From: Chara braunii
Taxonomy: Eukaryota; Streptophyta; Charophyceae; Charales; Characeae
Reading direction: 5' to 3'
Assembly (NCBI GenBank): GCA_003427395.1
Contig: BFEA01000931.1
Span: 119,707 to 151,053, forward strand
Length of the DNA: 31,347 bases
Below are positions 1 through 9,862 of this stretch, in pieces. The notes below the pieces were generated by a model. That model searched no databases and had not been told where the DNA came from. It worked only from the letters and a program-made list of their open reading frames with translations. The position numbers and the translations under genes were made by a program. How positions within the stretch are numbered: the first letter of the stretch is position 1; every line of letters begins with the position of its first letter.

Positions 1-76
1 TGTGTGTGTGTTTGTTTGTGTGCGTATGCTAATGGTCACCTCCCCGCCCACCTCTCTCTGTGCCACTCATTAACCT

Positions 77-143
<67 letters not shown>

Positions 144-258
144 CTTATCCTCGACAAGAAATAAGGCCCAGTCCTGTCTTCTCTCACTTACTTGCCATGA
201 ACCCTACCTCATGCATTCTGGAAGAATGTCAGAAAACACAACCAATAAAGGAGTGACA

Positions 259-341
<83 letters not shown>

Positions 342-413
342 TTGTGTGTGTGCGCATGCGAATGGTCACCTCCCGGCCCACCTCTCTCTGTGCCAATCAT
401 TAACCTAGTCAGG

Positions 414-448
<35 letters not shown>

Positions 449-515
449 CTTTGTGTGTGTGTGTGTGCGTATGCTAATGGTCACCTCCCCGCCCACCTCT
501 CTCTGTGCCACTCAT

Positions 516-589
<74 letters not shown>

Positions 590-594
590 TTCCG
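1..594. repeat. Composite (CT)n microsatellite array with three copies of a ~70-bp unit
   Basis: Long (CT)n tracts at about 77-139, 262-331, 418-444 and 516-585 alternate with a non-simple unit. The unit has a (TG)n head, a GCRTATGC-like stretch, then TGGTCACCTCCCC and a tail ending in GTGCCAMTCATTA. Copies begin near 1, 331 and 451. The core ATGG word occurs at 32, 362 and 477, so spacing is irregular (330 and 115). Reading frames across it encode only Ser-Leu, Arg-Glu or Cys-Val runs and are not genes. Confidence 0.9.
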
Positions 595-2040
595 CACTGT
601 CCTCTTGCTGTCCGTCTTTCACATTTTACCCACTTCTCTCTTTCCGTCTGTCTCTGAATGCGTGTGAGTGATAGTGTGTTCAAAGTACAGCAAAATATGC
701 AACACCACATGTTTGCATGAGACATCGTCCAGGATATTCCAACAGTTCAGTCCCATATTAAGCACACCTCGAATCCCTGCATAAACATGATTATGTACGC
801 AGTCTAATGTAAGACACAAACATGACGACAACGAGGTTCATGACCTGTGGCATACTGCGCATCCACACGGGCCTGCAGGGCCCGACCAGACGGAAAATAA
901 GGGCCCTCCAGGCCCTGTGCCGTTTCAGCCTAAAACTATGAAAAAGAGGGCCATTTTCAGGCCCTCATAAAATCGAACTGCCCTGAAACTCAGGTGCCAG
1001 ACCAGGGTTTAGCACAGGCCATTTCTGGGCCTGTTTCAAGACAACCTTTGTTTGAACTTCAACGCCAGGGTCTGGCACGTTTTGGCATTGGCAAGAGCAG
1101 CCTCCCGGACGGGCCAGCACTATATAGAACTGGCCCGCCCTGCGGGCTGCAGGTAGTTCACGAGGTAGTGCATAGGGACTTCCCACTGTTCCCAGGCAGT
1201 TCACAGGCACTTCACGTGCAGGAGGCGGGAGGCAGTCTTCAGGATTCGGCAGCAGCACTCTGGAGGAGCGCTGCAGTAGTAGTAGTAGCGTTAGCAGTAG
1301 TCTCCAGCACTGGGCGCCATTAGGAGCTAGAGTAGCATTGGAGAGAGAGAGAGGGTTGGCGGAGGCCAGGGAGACTTACCTGTGGCGCCATAGCTCCAGC
1401 TTCGTCTTCAATGTACCTGCAACAAGGCGCCACCTTCACAGGTTAGTACCAGACTGCGAGACTGAGAGAGAGAGTTCTTCTTCTTCCTCTTCTAAGTCTA
1501 CCATCTCTCCCTCACCCTCTCGCTACCTGACTTCTCAGTATCTGCAGACTACAAGAGAGAGAGAGAGATTGGTGACTTTGGGACTTGACGGCATTTGGAT
1601 TCAGACTCGACATTGGGATTGAGACATTGGACGAGGGATTATTTGGGACCTGTACTGAAGACTTGGTGTTGACGACATTCCCATCTTCCCCTCTTCTTCG
1701 TCTAGTCCCCCTCCTCTTCGTCTGTGTATGTTTGGGACTGGCGCATTCTTCCTGTGTAAGTGCCAGGTCCCTTCACACCGTGCGATGATGATGATGTATG
1801 TTTGGTCTGCATTGCGACATTTATGGGTCAGATCATTGGTATATTAGCTTTCCACTGCGCTATCTGGTACTATGTGAGAGAGGTCGGCTCTTGTTCTGGT
1901 CTGCACCTTTACGGTATGTGACATTACCCCATGATTCCATTGAACTCCCTCCGCACCCACTCATCAGTAGAGTGACAATCCGCAAATCTCCACATGGTGC
2001 TTTGAGTCAGTTGCAAGTTCTCTGAAGCCAGTGGAGATCT
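595..2040. other. No gene seen; GC-rich promoter-like block near 880-1330
   Basis: No frame here looks like a conserved protein. The part from 845 to 1330 is rich in GGGCCTG/CAGGCCC words and contains a TATA-like box, then (AGT)n and (GA)n tracts. The rest to 2040 is mixed sequence with short (GA)n and (TCT)n runs. A promoter layout without a gene could be a solo LTR, but I could not find paired TG..CA ends. Confidence 0.4.
1121..1126 (+). promoter_or_regulatory. TATA-box candidate
   Basis: TATATA in the context GCAC-TATATA-GAACTGG, with GC-rich sequence on both sides, matches a plant TATA box. No coding frame follows, so it could serve a non-coding transcript or the U3 region of an old solo LTR. 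There is no direct evidence of transcription. Confidence 0.3.
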
Positions 2041-2049
2041 GTTATGAAC

Positions 2050-2720
2050 CCCTGACCGGTGTAAGAGAGTAAACACTAGCAAGGAAGGCAAGCTGGCAGA
2101 AAGAGGGGACGACCATTAGCAGACAACGTGCCTGGGTGGGATAGAAAGGGTGGATGGGGAGGCAGGCGCACACAGGTGGGTGTGTGGTAATGCAAACCCC
2201 AAAGCAGCAGAGGGAGCAGCAAGGCAACAAGGCTGGCAGCACCACGGACAACAAGGAAGTGCGACAGAAAGTGCAGAGTAACCCACACAAACAACAGCGG
2301 AGTACCGTCTTCACCCAAATAGAGCGCCCGCCGCCTGGTCATTATAGCTGTATTTGGGGCAACTTTCAGACCATATGCAGCAATAATGACCGGGCATTTT
2401 ATTCGGGTGAACACTGTAGCACTGTAGCACTACTTTAACACAATGATATGGAAAACCCCAGCCAGATGTAGGTTGATGCCACCGTCAAGACCAATGGAAC
2501 CAGTCATCGTCTGTCAGCAACTGGAAGTATACGCGCGAAGAACACATGGGTGCCACTATGATGGCCCCCTGCAAACGTCATTTATAAGATAATACTGACC
2601 AAACTATTTGGCACATCTCGAAGGTGCTCACAGGCTCCATTCAGCAGCAGGAGGAAAAGCCTGCAGACAATATGCATGTGTGGGTTTCAAAAATCCCAAA
2701 CAACAAATCATCGCAACCCA
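2050..2720 (+). repeat. Dispersed repeat B, copy 1
   Basis: Diverged similarity to 6120-6790 in the same orientation. Shared landmarks, in order, are a CAGCAAGGCAACAAGG stretch, a GCAATAATGAC word, and a TGACCA..TGGCACATCT segment followed by an AAGG-rich A-rich tail. Copy 2 has an expanded 16-bp minisatellite where copy 1 has only one or two units. No protein is recognised. Boundaries are approximate and come from comparison by eye. Confidence 0.4.
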
Positions 2721-3446
2721 TCCAAATGAAACGGTATTCACCAGTTCGCAGTAGCTGATGCAGATCCAAGGGCTCGATCCCTGGTCCCCACCTTACCTGT
2801 GTACAGTATCTGTGTCGACCCCGAGAGTTGAACCCGTGACCTGTGTATTTGTAACAGTTGGTAGACTGTCGTAGGGTCCGTAGGTAGCAGGGGTTCGATC
2901 TGTAGATCTGTCGAGTAGAAGTCTTAGAGAGTTCTAGATGTCGTGGCTGCTACAGTCCTGAAGGGTCAAGGTCGTAGCTGCTACAGTATCGAAAGGCCAA
3001 GTCCACGGCCTTCCGGAAGGTCCTAGCAGTGGCCTTTCGAAGTTGTTCACGTTTAGACTGAGGCAAGTGGGCAAGTGGGCAAGTGGTGAGCCCAACGGCA
3101 GTACGTCGACACTGCGACGGTGTTGAGTTCGCAGTGCAAACCCATGCAGTCAGCAGTACTGGTCCCAGTCAGTCCTAGTCCAGTCAAGCAAGTACCGCAT
3201 GCCATTGGGACTGTTTGCACCACGGGCATGGGAAAAGGCCAGACCAACGAGCTGCAGAAGTATAAATCAAGAGGCAGCGCCCAGTCATTCATTCATTCCT
3301 GCATGAGCCATGCGGAAGCGCTGCCATAAGCGACTTGTGCGAGGTGGTCTGCAGTGAGCCCGAGGACGAGGTGGGCGAGAGAGAAGGAGCTTAGCCATAG
3401 CGATAGGGTAGTAGCGGCCATAGCCGCCATAGCTGTAGATAGAGTT

Positions 3447-3448
<2 letters not shown>
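2721..3448. other. No gene seen; tRNA T-arm-like words and a TATA candidate
   Basis: Short stretches resemble tRNA T arms or B boxes (near 2770-2790, 2835-2845 and 2888-2900), but no cloverleaf can be formed. A partial tandem repeat of a GTAGCTGCTACAGT-like word lies at 2940-2995, and a short GTGGGCAA array at 3067-3085. TATAAATC at 3261 is a further TATA candidate. I see no coding region. Confidence 0.4.
3261..3268 (+). promoter_or_regulatory. TATA-box candidate
   Basis: TATAAATC follows GCAGAAG, and a CATTCATTCATTCC stretch lies about 25-35 bases downstream, where a start site would be. No convincing coding frame follows before the (GT)n run at 3449. Confidence 0.25.

Positions 3449-3502
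<54 letters not shown>
3449..3502 (+). repeat. (GT)n microsatellite
   Basis: An uninterrupted GT dinucleotide run of about 27 units. Frames across it give only Cys-Val or Thr-His repeats. Confidence 0.97.
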
Positions 3503-3505
<3 letters not shown>

Positions 3506-3717
3506 GAGTATCGTGTGTGGGATATCCAGGGTGATCCTGTGTATGCGAACAGAGAGTTGTGTGGGCGCTGAGTCGCCATAGCCATTGAAGTGAACTTGTA
3601 TCTGAACTGTGTTCTCGGTTACCATATCTCTGAGTTCTGAGTGGGCGCTTGTTGCCAGTTTGCTGCGCACCTGTTTGCATGCATGAGAAGTGTGAATGAA
3701 AGCGAGTCTGATTGCAC

Positions 3718-3793
3718 AAAAAAACAAAAAACAAAAAACAAAAAACAAAAAACAAAAAACAAAAAACGAAAAACAAAAAACAAAAAACAAAAA
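3718..3793 (+). repeat. (AAAAAC)n microsatellite
   Basis: About twelve tandem copies of a hexanucleotide (CAAAAA), with one CGAAAA variant near 3767 and slightly longer A runs at the left edge. It explains the poly Lys/Gln/Thr and Phe/Leu/Val frames in this stretch. Confidence 0.95.
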
Positions 3794-4204
3794 GGGTATA
3801 GATAGGCAATATATTAGAAGATGCGTAATATGTGTGTGCTGCCATGCAGTGGCATGCACGGTATACACAAGTCCAAAAAAAATGCATGACTGTGTGAAAC
3901 AGACTGTTCCATCGGACTTTCACCAACTCATGAATTTGGGAGGTTGAACCCCACAGTCTGCCCAGGGTGCATTTGACTGATGGGTAAGGACTCACCATCT
4001 TGCTCAGAGTTAGAGATAATATACCCTTGAAAGAGAAAAAAGACCAACATTGCTGACACCAACCCTGCAATACTACCAGACAGTTTGTCGGTCCAAACCC
4101 CTGACAAGAGTGTGAGTAACTGCCAGTCAGTCTGAGAAATTTATCTGTCCTATCCATAAATACCACTCTACACACCCACTGCTGCCATGTATACCCAAGG
4201 GCAT
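3794..4204. other. No gene seen
   Basis: Mixed sequence without a recognisable coding frame, RNA gene or mobile-element end. The long minus-strand frame crossing it (3285-4310) is made of microsatellite-encoded repeats and shows no protein family features. Confidence 0.4.
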
Positions 4205-4470
4205 GTGTGTTGTAGATTTTCACCACAACAGCCCCTGTTCCACCCATATGAAGCTGCTTTAACTCTGTTGCAGACAATGAAGCGCACTTCTCAAGTGCCA
4301 AATTCACCAACCCAACAATGAAATAGCTTTACCTCTATAGCAAGCAACAAAGAGCAGAATAGATCCGTTAGATGCCTTTCTTGACTATCTTCACTTTGGC
4401 TTTCTTTGACGCACGGCTTGCATTTGTTCTTGCAGCTCCCTTTTTGCTGTGCCTCTCATGTGAGTCATAT
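4205..4470 (+). repeat. Dispersed repeat A, copy 1
   Basis: One of three diverged copies in the same orientation. The family starts with a (TG)n stub and a TTTTC.CCACAACAGCCC motif. It continues through TTGCAGACAA and ends near TTCTTGCAGCTCCC followed by CTGTGCCTCTCA. Copy 1 lacks the CAGCTGCCCACATCCCCGTG tail seen in copies 2 and 3. No protein is encoded. Confidence 0.65.
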
Positions 4471-4506
4471 CCGCTAAGCATGACTGCGCCCGACTCTGCC
4501 TCTCAT

Positions 4507-4766
4507 GGGTGTGTGTTTTAAATTTCCCCCACAACAGCCCTATTCCGCCCAGACGCGTAGATTCGACTTGAGCCAGCCCTACAATTAAAGAATTTCACCT
4601 CTTTAGAGAGCAACATGAATCATAATAGAACCATTTAGAACTGTGTTTAGTTGGGGTTTCTTTGGGGCAACAGCTCCTCGTTTACTATGCCTCGCAGGTA
4701 CAAGTCTACCCACTATGGTGGTCAAGCGGCAGCTGCCCACATCCCCGTGTGCCTTGACTGCCTTAG
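4507..4766 (+). repeat. Dispersed repeat A, copy 2
   Basis: Begins about 300 bases after copy 1 with TTTCCCCCACAACAGCCC. It carries the AGCAACATGAAT/AGAACC middle, an ACAGCTCCTCGTTTACTATGC segment matching the GCAGCTCCC..TGTGCC part of the others, and the CAGCTGCCCACATCCCCGTG tail shared exactly with copy 3. Confidence 0.65.
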
Positions 4767-6119
4767 TGTGTGGGGTGATGTGGTTGAAACGGATCCTCGG
4801 CCATGAAAGCTTCATATCAAGAGACGGTTTTCCCTGCCGAACAAACTGTGATAGAAACCCTCAGCAGATGAGATTCACCCCAAGACATGATTCTCCTCAG
4901 CGAACGAGCTCAACATGAAATCCCAGAGATGGGCTCCAAACTTTCCCCAGCCCAGTGCACTTTTAAGCAATTCGACAGGAGTACCCAACAGAATCAAACA
5001 CAGATACTTAACCAAAAACATATAAGTCGGAGTCTGCCAGACAAAAAAAAAAAAAAAAGAGTTAGAACTTAGAACTTAGAAGGAAGAGAAAATGCAACAT
5101 AAAGGGCTAAGGATTGACTGTTTCGTGGACTTGCACCCGGGCATCAGGGGGCTGAAGCCGCTGAACCCTTTTTTTTTTTTTTTTTCATTTGTTAAAGCAA
5201 ACTTCAGTGTCGAGAAGCCCACTTGACGAGGTGCTAAGAGCATCCCGGCCACGTGGGTCTCAGTTGTGACGGCTCCATCTATTGGTGGGGAGCTGCACCT
5301 GCTGGAAAACGGGTCCAGCGTCCCTGAATGATACAGTGTTCATGCCACAGATAACAAACTTTAAGCAAGCCGGGAGACGGGTCCAGCACCCCCATGTTCA
5401 ATCCAGCAAGCAGGGGCAGATCCCCTTCCCCTTCAGATCCATGATCTGTCACCTATAGGCTATAGCATGCAAACAGCTCTGTGCGAATGTGGAAGTCACT
5501 CATTAGAGCAGCAGCTGTCTTCAGAATCTGTTGTCGCAGGCTTGCTTCCTCATGTCCCGCGCCGTCCTCGCCCAGATAAGCTCGCTCCATCATTGCTGCT
5601 CCCCATACCTCTTCTTGGCATCTTGCAGTCCTTGACGCACTGACATTGTCTCAACAGGAGATCCATGCTTGGCCGGCACAGTAGCAGGGTTTCAGGATGG
5701 GAGGGGCATCGTGGCAAAGGTGGAGGCCCTGGAGGGGGGCTCCTGGAGGGTTAGGACTAGGGGGTAGGAGGAAAGGAGGCGTATGGTGTGGGATGGGCTG
5801 GGGGGGGGGTTGGTTGGTGGTAAGGGTACTATAGAGGGGGGCAGTATCTGTTTGCATTGAGCACCCTGCCCTCCCTGCATATGAGATAACCTGGATAAGC
5901 ACTAAATTAGTCATTTGTAAGGGGATGAGAGAATGCTGTGGTGGTAGGCATTCCCAGTGACATTCTATGTTGAACCTCATCCAATGCATGGCTTATACTG
6001 CAGGTTATTGTGCTGGTCATGCTCGCACCCGTGACACTCTGCACGAGTCTGCAGAATGCGAATATCCTGATATTCACACTTTTTGAGTCAATGCATAAAG
6101 TAGTTTGACCCCTGCTGCA
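4767..6119. other. No gene seen; poly-A/T tracts and G-rich stretch
   Basis: Contains an A16-type tract near 5042-5058, a T21 tract near 5169-5187, a repeated ACGGGTCCAGC word (5309 and 5378) and a G-rich stretch at about 5690-5850. The G-rich part produces proline-rich minus-strand frames. No domain or RNA gene is recognised. Confidence 0.4.
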
Positions 6120-6790
6120 AGTGGACAGCAAGGCAGGTGGCAAGGCAAAGTAGCTGGGCAAGGGCAAGGCAACAGGACACTGGGCTGCAAGCAACAACAA
6201 AACACATAGCTCAGCAGCGACGGGGAAGTCGTGTGAGCGGCCAAACGGCAAGGCAAGAAGCAGGGCAGCATGATGAGCACCGGGCAGCAAGTCAAGAAGG
6301 CAGCAAGTCAAGAAGGCAGCAAGTCAAGAAGGCAGCAAGGCAACAAGGCAGCAAGGTAGCGAGGTAGAAAGGCAACACGGCAGCGAGGCACACGGCAATA
6401 ATGACAAGGCAGCCAAACTACAAGTGAAACAGGCGAGCAGCACTGAAATACCAGGCATTCGGCGGCCGCCGGCCAGGCAGCGGAGCAGTGCGGATATCCA
6501 ACATGGACCAAAGAAGATCATCACCTACTCACACCACAAGTAGAACTGTAAGGACTGTGGGTTCACACCACCATCAGAGCTGCCAGGGAGTCACTTCGGT
6601 GAAGGTTTGTCATCACAGTGCGAAGACACAGAGTCTGACACAGTTATCCCAGATGCAGCAGCCCACATAACAGTGTTGCAGGCACTCCATAAAACAAGGC
6701 ACTGACCATCTGGCACATCTTAAAGGCTTTCGCTTAGACAAAGAAGAAAAACACAGAAAAAAGACCAGAGGAGACGCAACAGCTATGAAA
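6120..6790 (+). repeat. Dispersed repeat B, copy 2
   Basis: Diverged counterpart of 2050-2720 in the same orientation. It shares CAGCAAGGCAACAAGG, GCAATAATGAC and TGACCA..TGGCACATCT landmarks. It carries the internal 16-bp minisatellite listed separately and ends just before a (CT)n/(GT)n microsatellite. No protein is recognised. Confidence 0.4.
6285..6364 (+). repeat. 16-bp minisatellite, ~5 units
   Basis: Three exact copies of CAGCAAGTCAAGAAGG at 6285, 6301 and 6317 are followed by degenerate CAGCAAGGCAACAAGG and CAGCAAGGTAGCGAGG. It is surrounded by more distantly related GGCAAGGCA words, which suggests local expansion inside repeat B. Confidence 0.9.
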
Positions 6791-6840
6791 TATACAGAAT
6801 GTGGAAAGGAAAAGATGGAAGTTCTACATAAATATGATTG

Positions 6841-6870
6841 CCTCTCTCTCTCTCTCTCACTGTGAGTGTG

Positions 6871-6957
<87 letters not shown>

Positions 6958-6958
6958 N
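6841..6958 (+). repeat. (CT)n-(GT)n microsatellite ending in an ambiguous base
   Basis: A short (CT)n run passes through ACTGTGAG into a (GT)n run of about 48 units with one TTTG interruption. Position 6958 is N, so the true length of the run may be wrong in this assembly. Confidence 0.95.
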
Positions 6959-7086
6959 AATGGAACAAAACTTACAAAAGTTCAAAACATTGTTGACTTT
7001 TCAAGTCAATTCTCCCATTCATTTACAGGCCTCACTGTGGGCTTGCCGTGGGAAGATTCATTCCCATTTTGCACTTTCGAACCACG

Positions 7087-7088
<2 letters not shown>

Positions 7089-7140
<52 letters not shown>
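7089..7140 (+). repeat. (TG)n microsatellite at the head of repeat A copy 3
   Basis: An uninterrupted TG run that leads directly into the TTTAGATTTTCCCC head of repeat A. Copies 1 and 2 of repeat A have only short TG stubs at the same place, so the run has expanded within the repeat. Confidence 0.95.
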
Positions 7141-7142
<2 letters not shown>

Positions 7143-7410
7143 AGATTTTCCCCACAACAGCCCCAATTCCACCCAGGTTCAGAATCAAAGCAGTCTTTAT
7201 CCTATTGCAGACAACGAGTCTCAGAGCATTTGAGATGTCCAACATATTAAAGCAATTTTATAATTCGACAGTTTTTTGGTTGTTCTTGGGGTACCCCTTT
7301 CATTGTTCTTGCAGCTCCCCTTTTACTGTGCCTCTTACGTGCAAGGCTGCCCACGTTGATTGTGGTTGAGCAGCAGCTGCCCACATCCCCGTGTGCCTCC
7401 ACGGCCCACT
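7133..7410 (+). repeat. Dispersed repeat A, copy 3
   Basis: Shares CCCACAACAGCCCC, CCTATTGCAGACAACGAG, TTCTTGCAGCTCCCCTTTT, CTGTGCCTCT and the exact CAGCTGCCCACATCCCCGTG tail with the earlier copies. It lies in the same orientation, about 2.6 kb downstream of copy 2. Confidence 0.65.
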
Positions 7411-7795
7411 TGCACGTTATTTCAGGAGGCAGAGTAAAAGGGAATGTATGCTCCTGTGCATCTCTTCAGAGCTTCATACTCCTGTCCATTTCATTGCAGA
7501 TCTTCAGCTTATACAGCCTTTGTGTCCGTCCTTCATCTTCATACTTCCGTTCATTTAATTTCTGATCTTCATATTGTCTATACTCTTAATGATGCTCATT
7601 CGTATGTATTTGTTAGTAGTACAAAGGGAGTGGAGGGGAGGGTGGAGGGTGAGGGATAGAAGGCGGAGTTCTCTAGGAGTATGGGGCAGGGGAGGTAGGG
7701 GCAACGGGAAGGAAAGAAATATGTGGAGGGCAGGATAGAGTGACATGCAAGAGCAGGGGAAAAATGTATGACGGGTCTCACAGATTTTTAAATAT
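7411..7795. other. No gene seen; likely 3' flank of the Josephin/RING gene
   Basis: Mixed sequence with a purine-rich stretch at 7622-7700. It lies downstream of the minus-strand gene at 7976-9987 and may contain its 3' untranslated region. I did not find a convincing polyadenylation signal. Confidence 0.35.
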
Positions 7796-7975
7796 TCACC
7801 GCTGTGAGTGGCCACCCCTACAGACCGGACAGGACCGGTTCGGGTGTGGGCTGTGGAGGCACCACATCCCCAATTTTCGCAGTCACAGTTGCTGCATCGA
7901 ATGGCATGGCGCAGAAAGATGTCACAGGCTACGTGGCTCGTACATGCTAGGAACACAGAGGCACGTCGACCGCAA
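7796..7975 (-). pseudogene. Frameshifted fourth RING-like finger beyond the stop codon
   Basis: Immediately after the stop of the gene at 7976-9987, the minus strand still encodes a cysteine/histidine pattern matching the three upstream fingers. The first half is in the +1 frame (from about 7986): C-x3-C, nine residues, C-x2-H-x2-C. The second half, C-L-H-x2-H-P then C-P-V-C at 7820, is back in the original frame, and a stop follows at 7796. The order and spacing fit finger 2 best. The likely explanations are two small compensating indels, real decay of the C-terminus, or assembly errors. Translation as it stands ends before this finger. Confidence 0.65.
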
Positions 7976-9790
7976 TTATAGAGGCATTGTCGTTCCAGCC
8001 CGTCTACAAATTGGACATGACATGTCGGGGTGCCGTACATGAGTACAGTACTGACTGTCATCGTGCGTATGGAAGCAAAAACTCGCATGGACTATACCTT
8101 CATAATCCTCACGGCACAAGGCATGTGAACCACATGCTTGTTGAATCTCCGGCGGGTCATCACAAAACGGCATGGAACATCTTTCTTGGGCTTCCTCAGT
8201 ATGTATTCCTTCTCTGTGGGCAGACAACGACAGGGAGGATCGGTCCAATACAAGGGCATTGAGCTGCTGCAGGATATGATCCGGAACAGCCTGCCCTGGT
8301 GGTGATAAACTATGAGCACATCGCTCTGTCGGTGGCTCATATGGAAGTCTATTTTCCTCCTCGGACTGCTGTGTTCGCCGTTCGTCTGGCAAGAAAGAGG
8401 GAGATCCATCAGCGGTTGCCGTAGGTGTATGACCAATGCCGCATGTGGGACATGCTAGGAGAGGATGTGGAGGGTGATGGCACCGGGGATAGTCCACGCA
8501 GTAAAGACACATACTTTCTATGACAGCTTCCTGGAAGCATTGACGACACATGGCATGTTGCTGACATGTCATTAGTATGGAAGGCTGACGTGCACAGTTA
8601 TTTAAGCATGGAAGGTCAAGGCCACAACGGCATGCTGGGCAAGTAATCAGGGGGTGGGGGGCATGAGCACAGGACTGGGGATCACAATTTTCATGTGAGA
8701 GGCTAGCAGCGACCATTCCTTCATAGTGTTCGGAGCAGAGGCTATGTCGTGTACATGCCAACTGAAGTGTACCTGTGCGACGACACATCGGGAGGGCACA
8801 GCCATCATCCTGTGGAGAGTTCCTTTCACTGTTTGTGGTAGAATCAGCAGGATTGCTCTCCGGGGGTTGCAGTGCTTGCAAATGCTCATGGACATACTGT
8901 TCCTGATGGATGAGCCAGACTGAGTGACCCTCCAGCATTTGGTGATAGAAAGAGTTAATATTTCCCACTGTGTGCACCCTACCGCCATTGTCCCATAGGG
9001 TCCATGAACTATCTGCAAAGGTAAGTCTTAGAGCACTGAAGTGACCTGGACGATATAAGATATATGCCCGAATATTCGGATCTGTGCCTGGCTCGTGGTT
9101 TTGCTGAGCAGGTTGGAATTGCAGTCGCCTACCCATAAATGCCATAGCCAGGACTTCTATGTTCACCCCAAGCGCAGCGCTGTCGTCGTCTGGGCAGATG
9201 GGACCGTGCTCTTCTTCTATCCAGCGAACAACGTCTGCGAAATCAGCAACAGTATAAGGATTACAATTGTGAGCAAGGAGACATACCTTAATGGCATAGT
9301 ACGCACAACGCCCTCGCTGTAGCGCTATGACATTGTCTGATTCCGCAGGTTGCGTGGGGGATCCGTTTACGGCAGGGGGGTCCTCGTTCAATTCTGCAGG
9401 TTACTTGCACATATTATACATATGTTACAGTATACACACATCATCAAACACAACTGCCCGGTAAACCATAGGCAGAGAGGGAGAAGAGGACAACAAACAA
9501 GGAGCTGTGACAAACTCATCGGAGTTTCACCTACTTCATAGCCCATAAAGGAATGGAGGGCGAAAGGCAACTTACCTGAGACAGAAGACTCCTCCAGCAA
9601 GAAGGCACCGACCCAACCCTCCAAAGGTCCGAAAGAACTTGGGGAGCCTTCTGCATCTGCCCACAAAACCACAAACTCAATTACACAAAGACAACGCAAG
9701 CACGAGATCACTGGACCTACTTTCATCCCAAACTACCCATTCACATCCCTACCAAAGGGATGGAAGGTAAACGACCACTTACCTATGACA

Positions 9791-9862
<72 letters not shown>

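Noticed and set aside
2760-2905. tRNA gene suggested by GGCTCGATCCCTGG, GAGTTGAACCC and GGTTCGATCTG words
   Set aside because: The T-arm-like words have no matching acceptor, D or anticodon stems at the right distances, so no cloverleaf forms.
3285-4310. Minus-strand frame of 341 codons
   Set aside because: It is made of (Thr-His)n and (Phe-Cys-Phe-Leu)n runs from microsatellites joined to sequence without domain features; repeat A overlaps its start.
7555-8088. Independent minus-strand gene of 177 codons
   Set aside because: Its only protein-like part is the frameshifted fourth RING-like finger of the gene at 7976-9987; the remainder is low-complexity Pro/Leu sequence.
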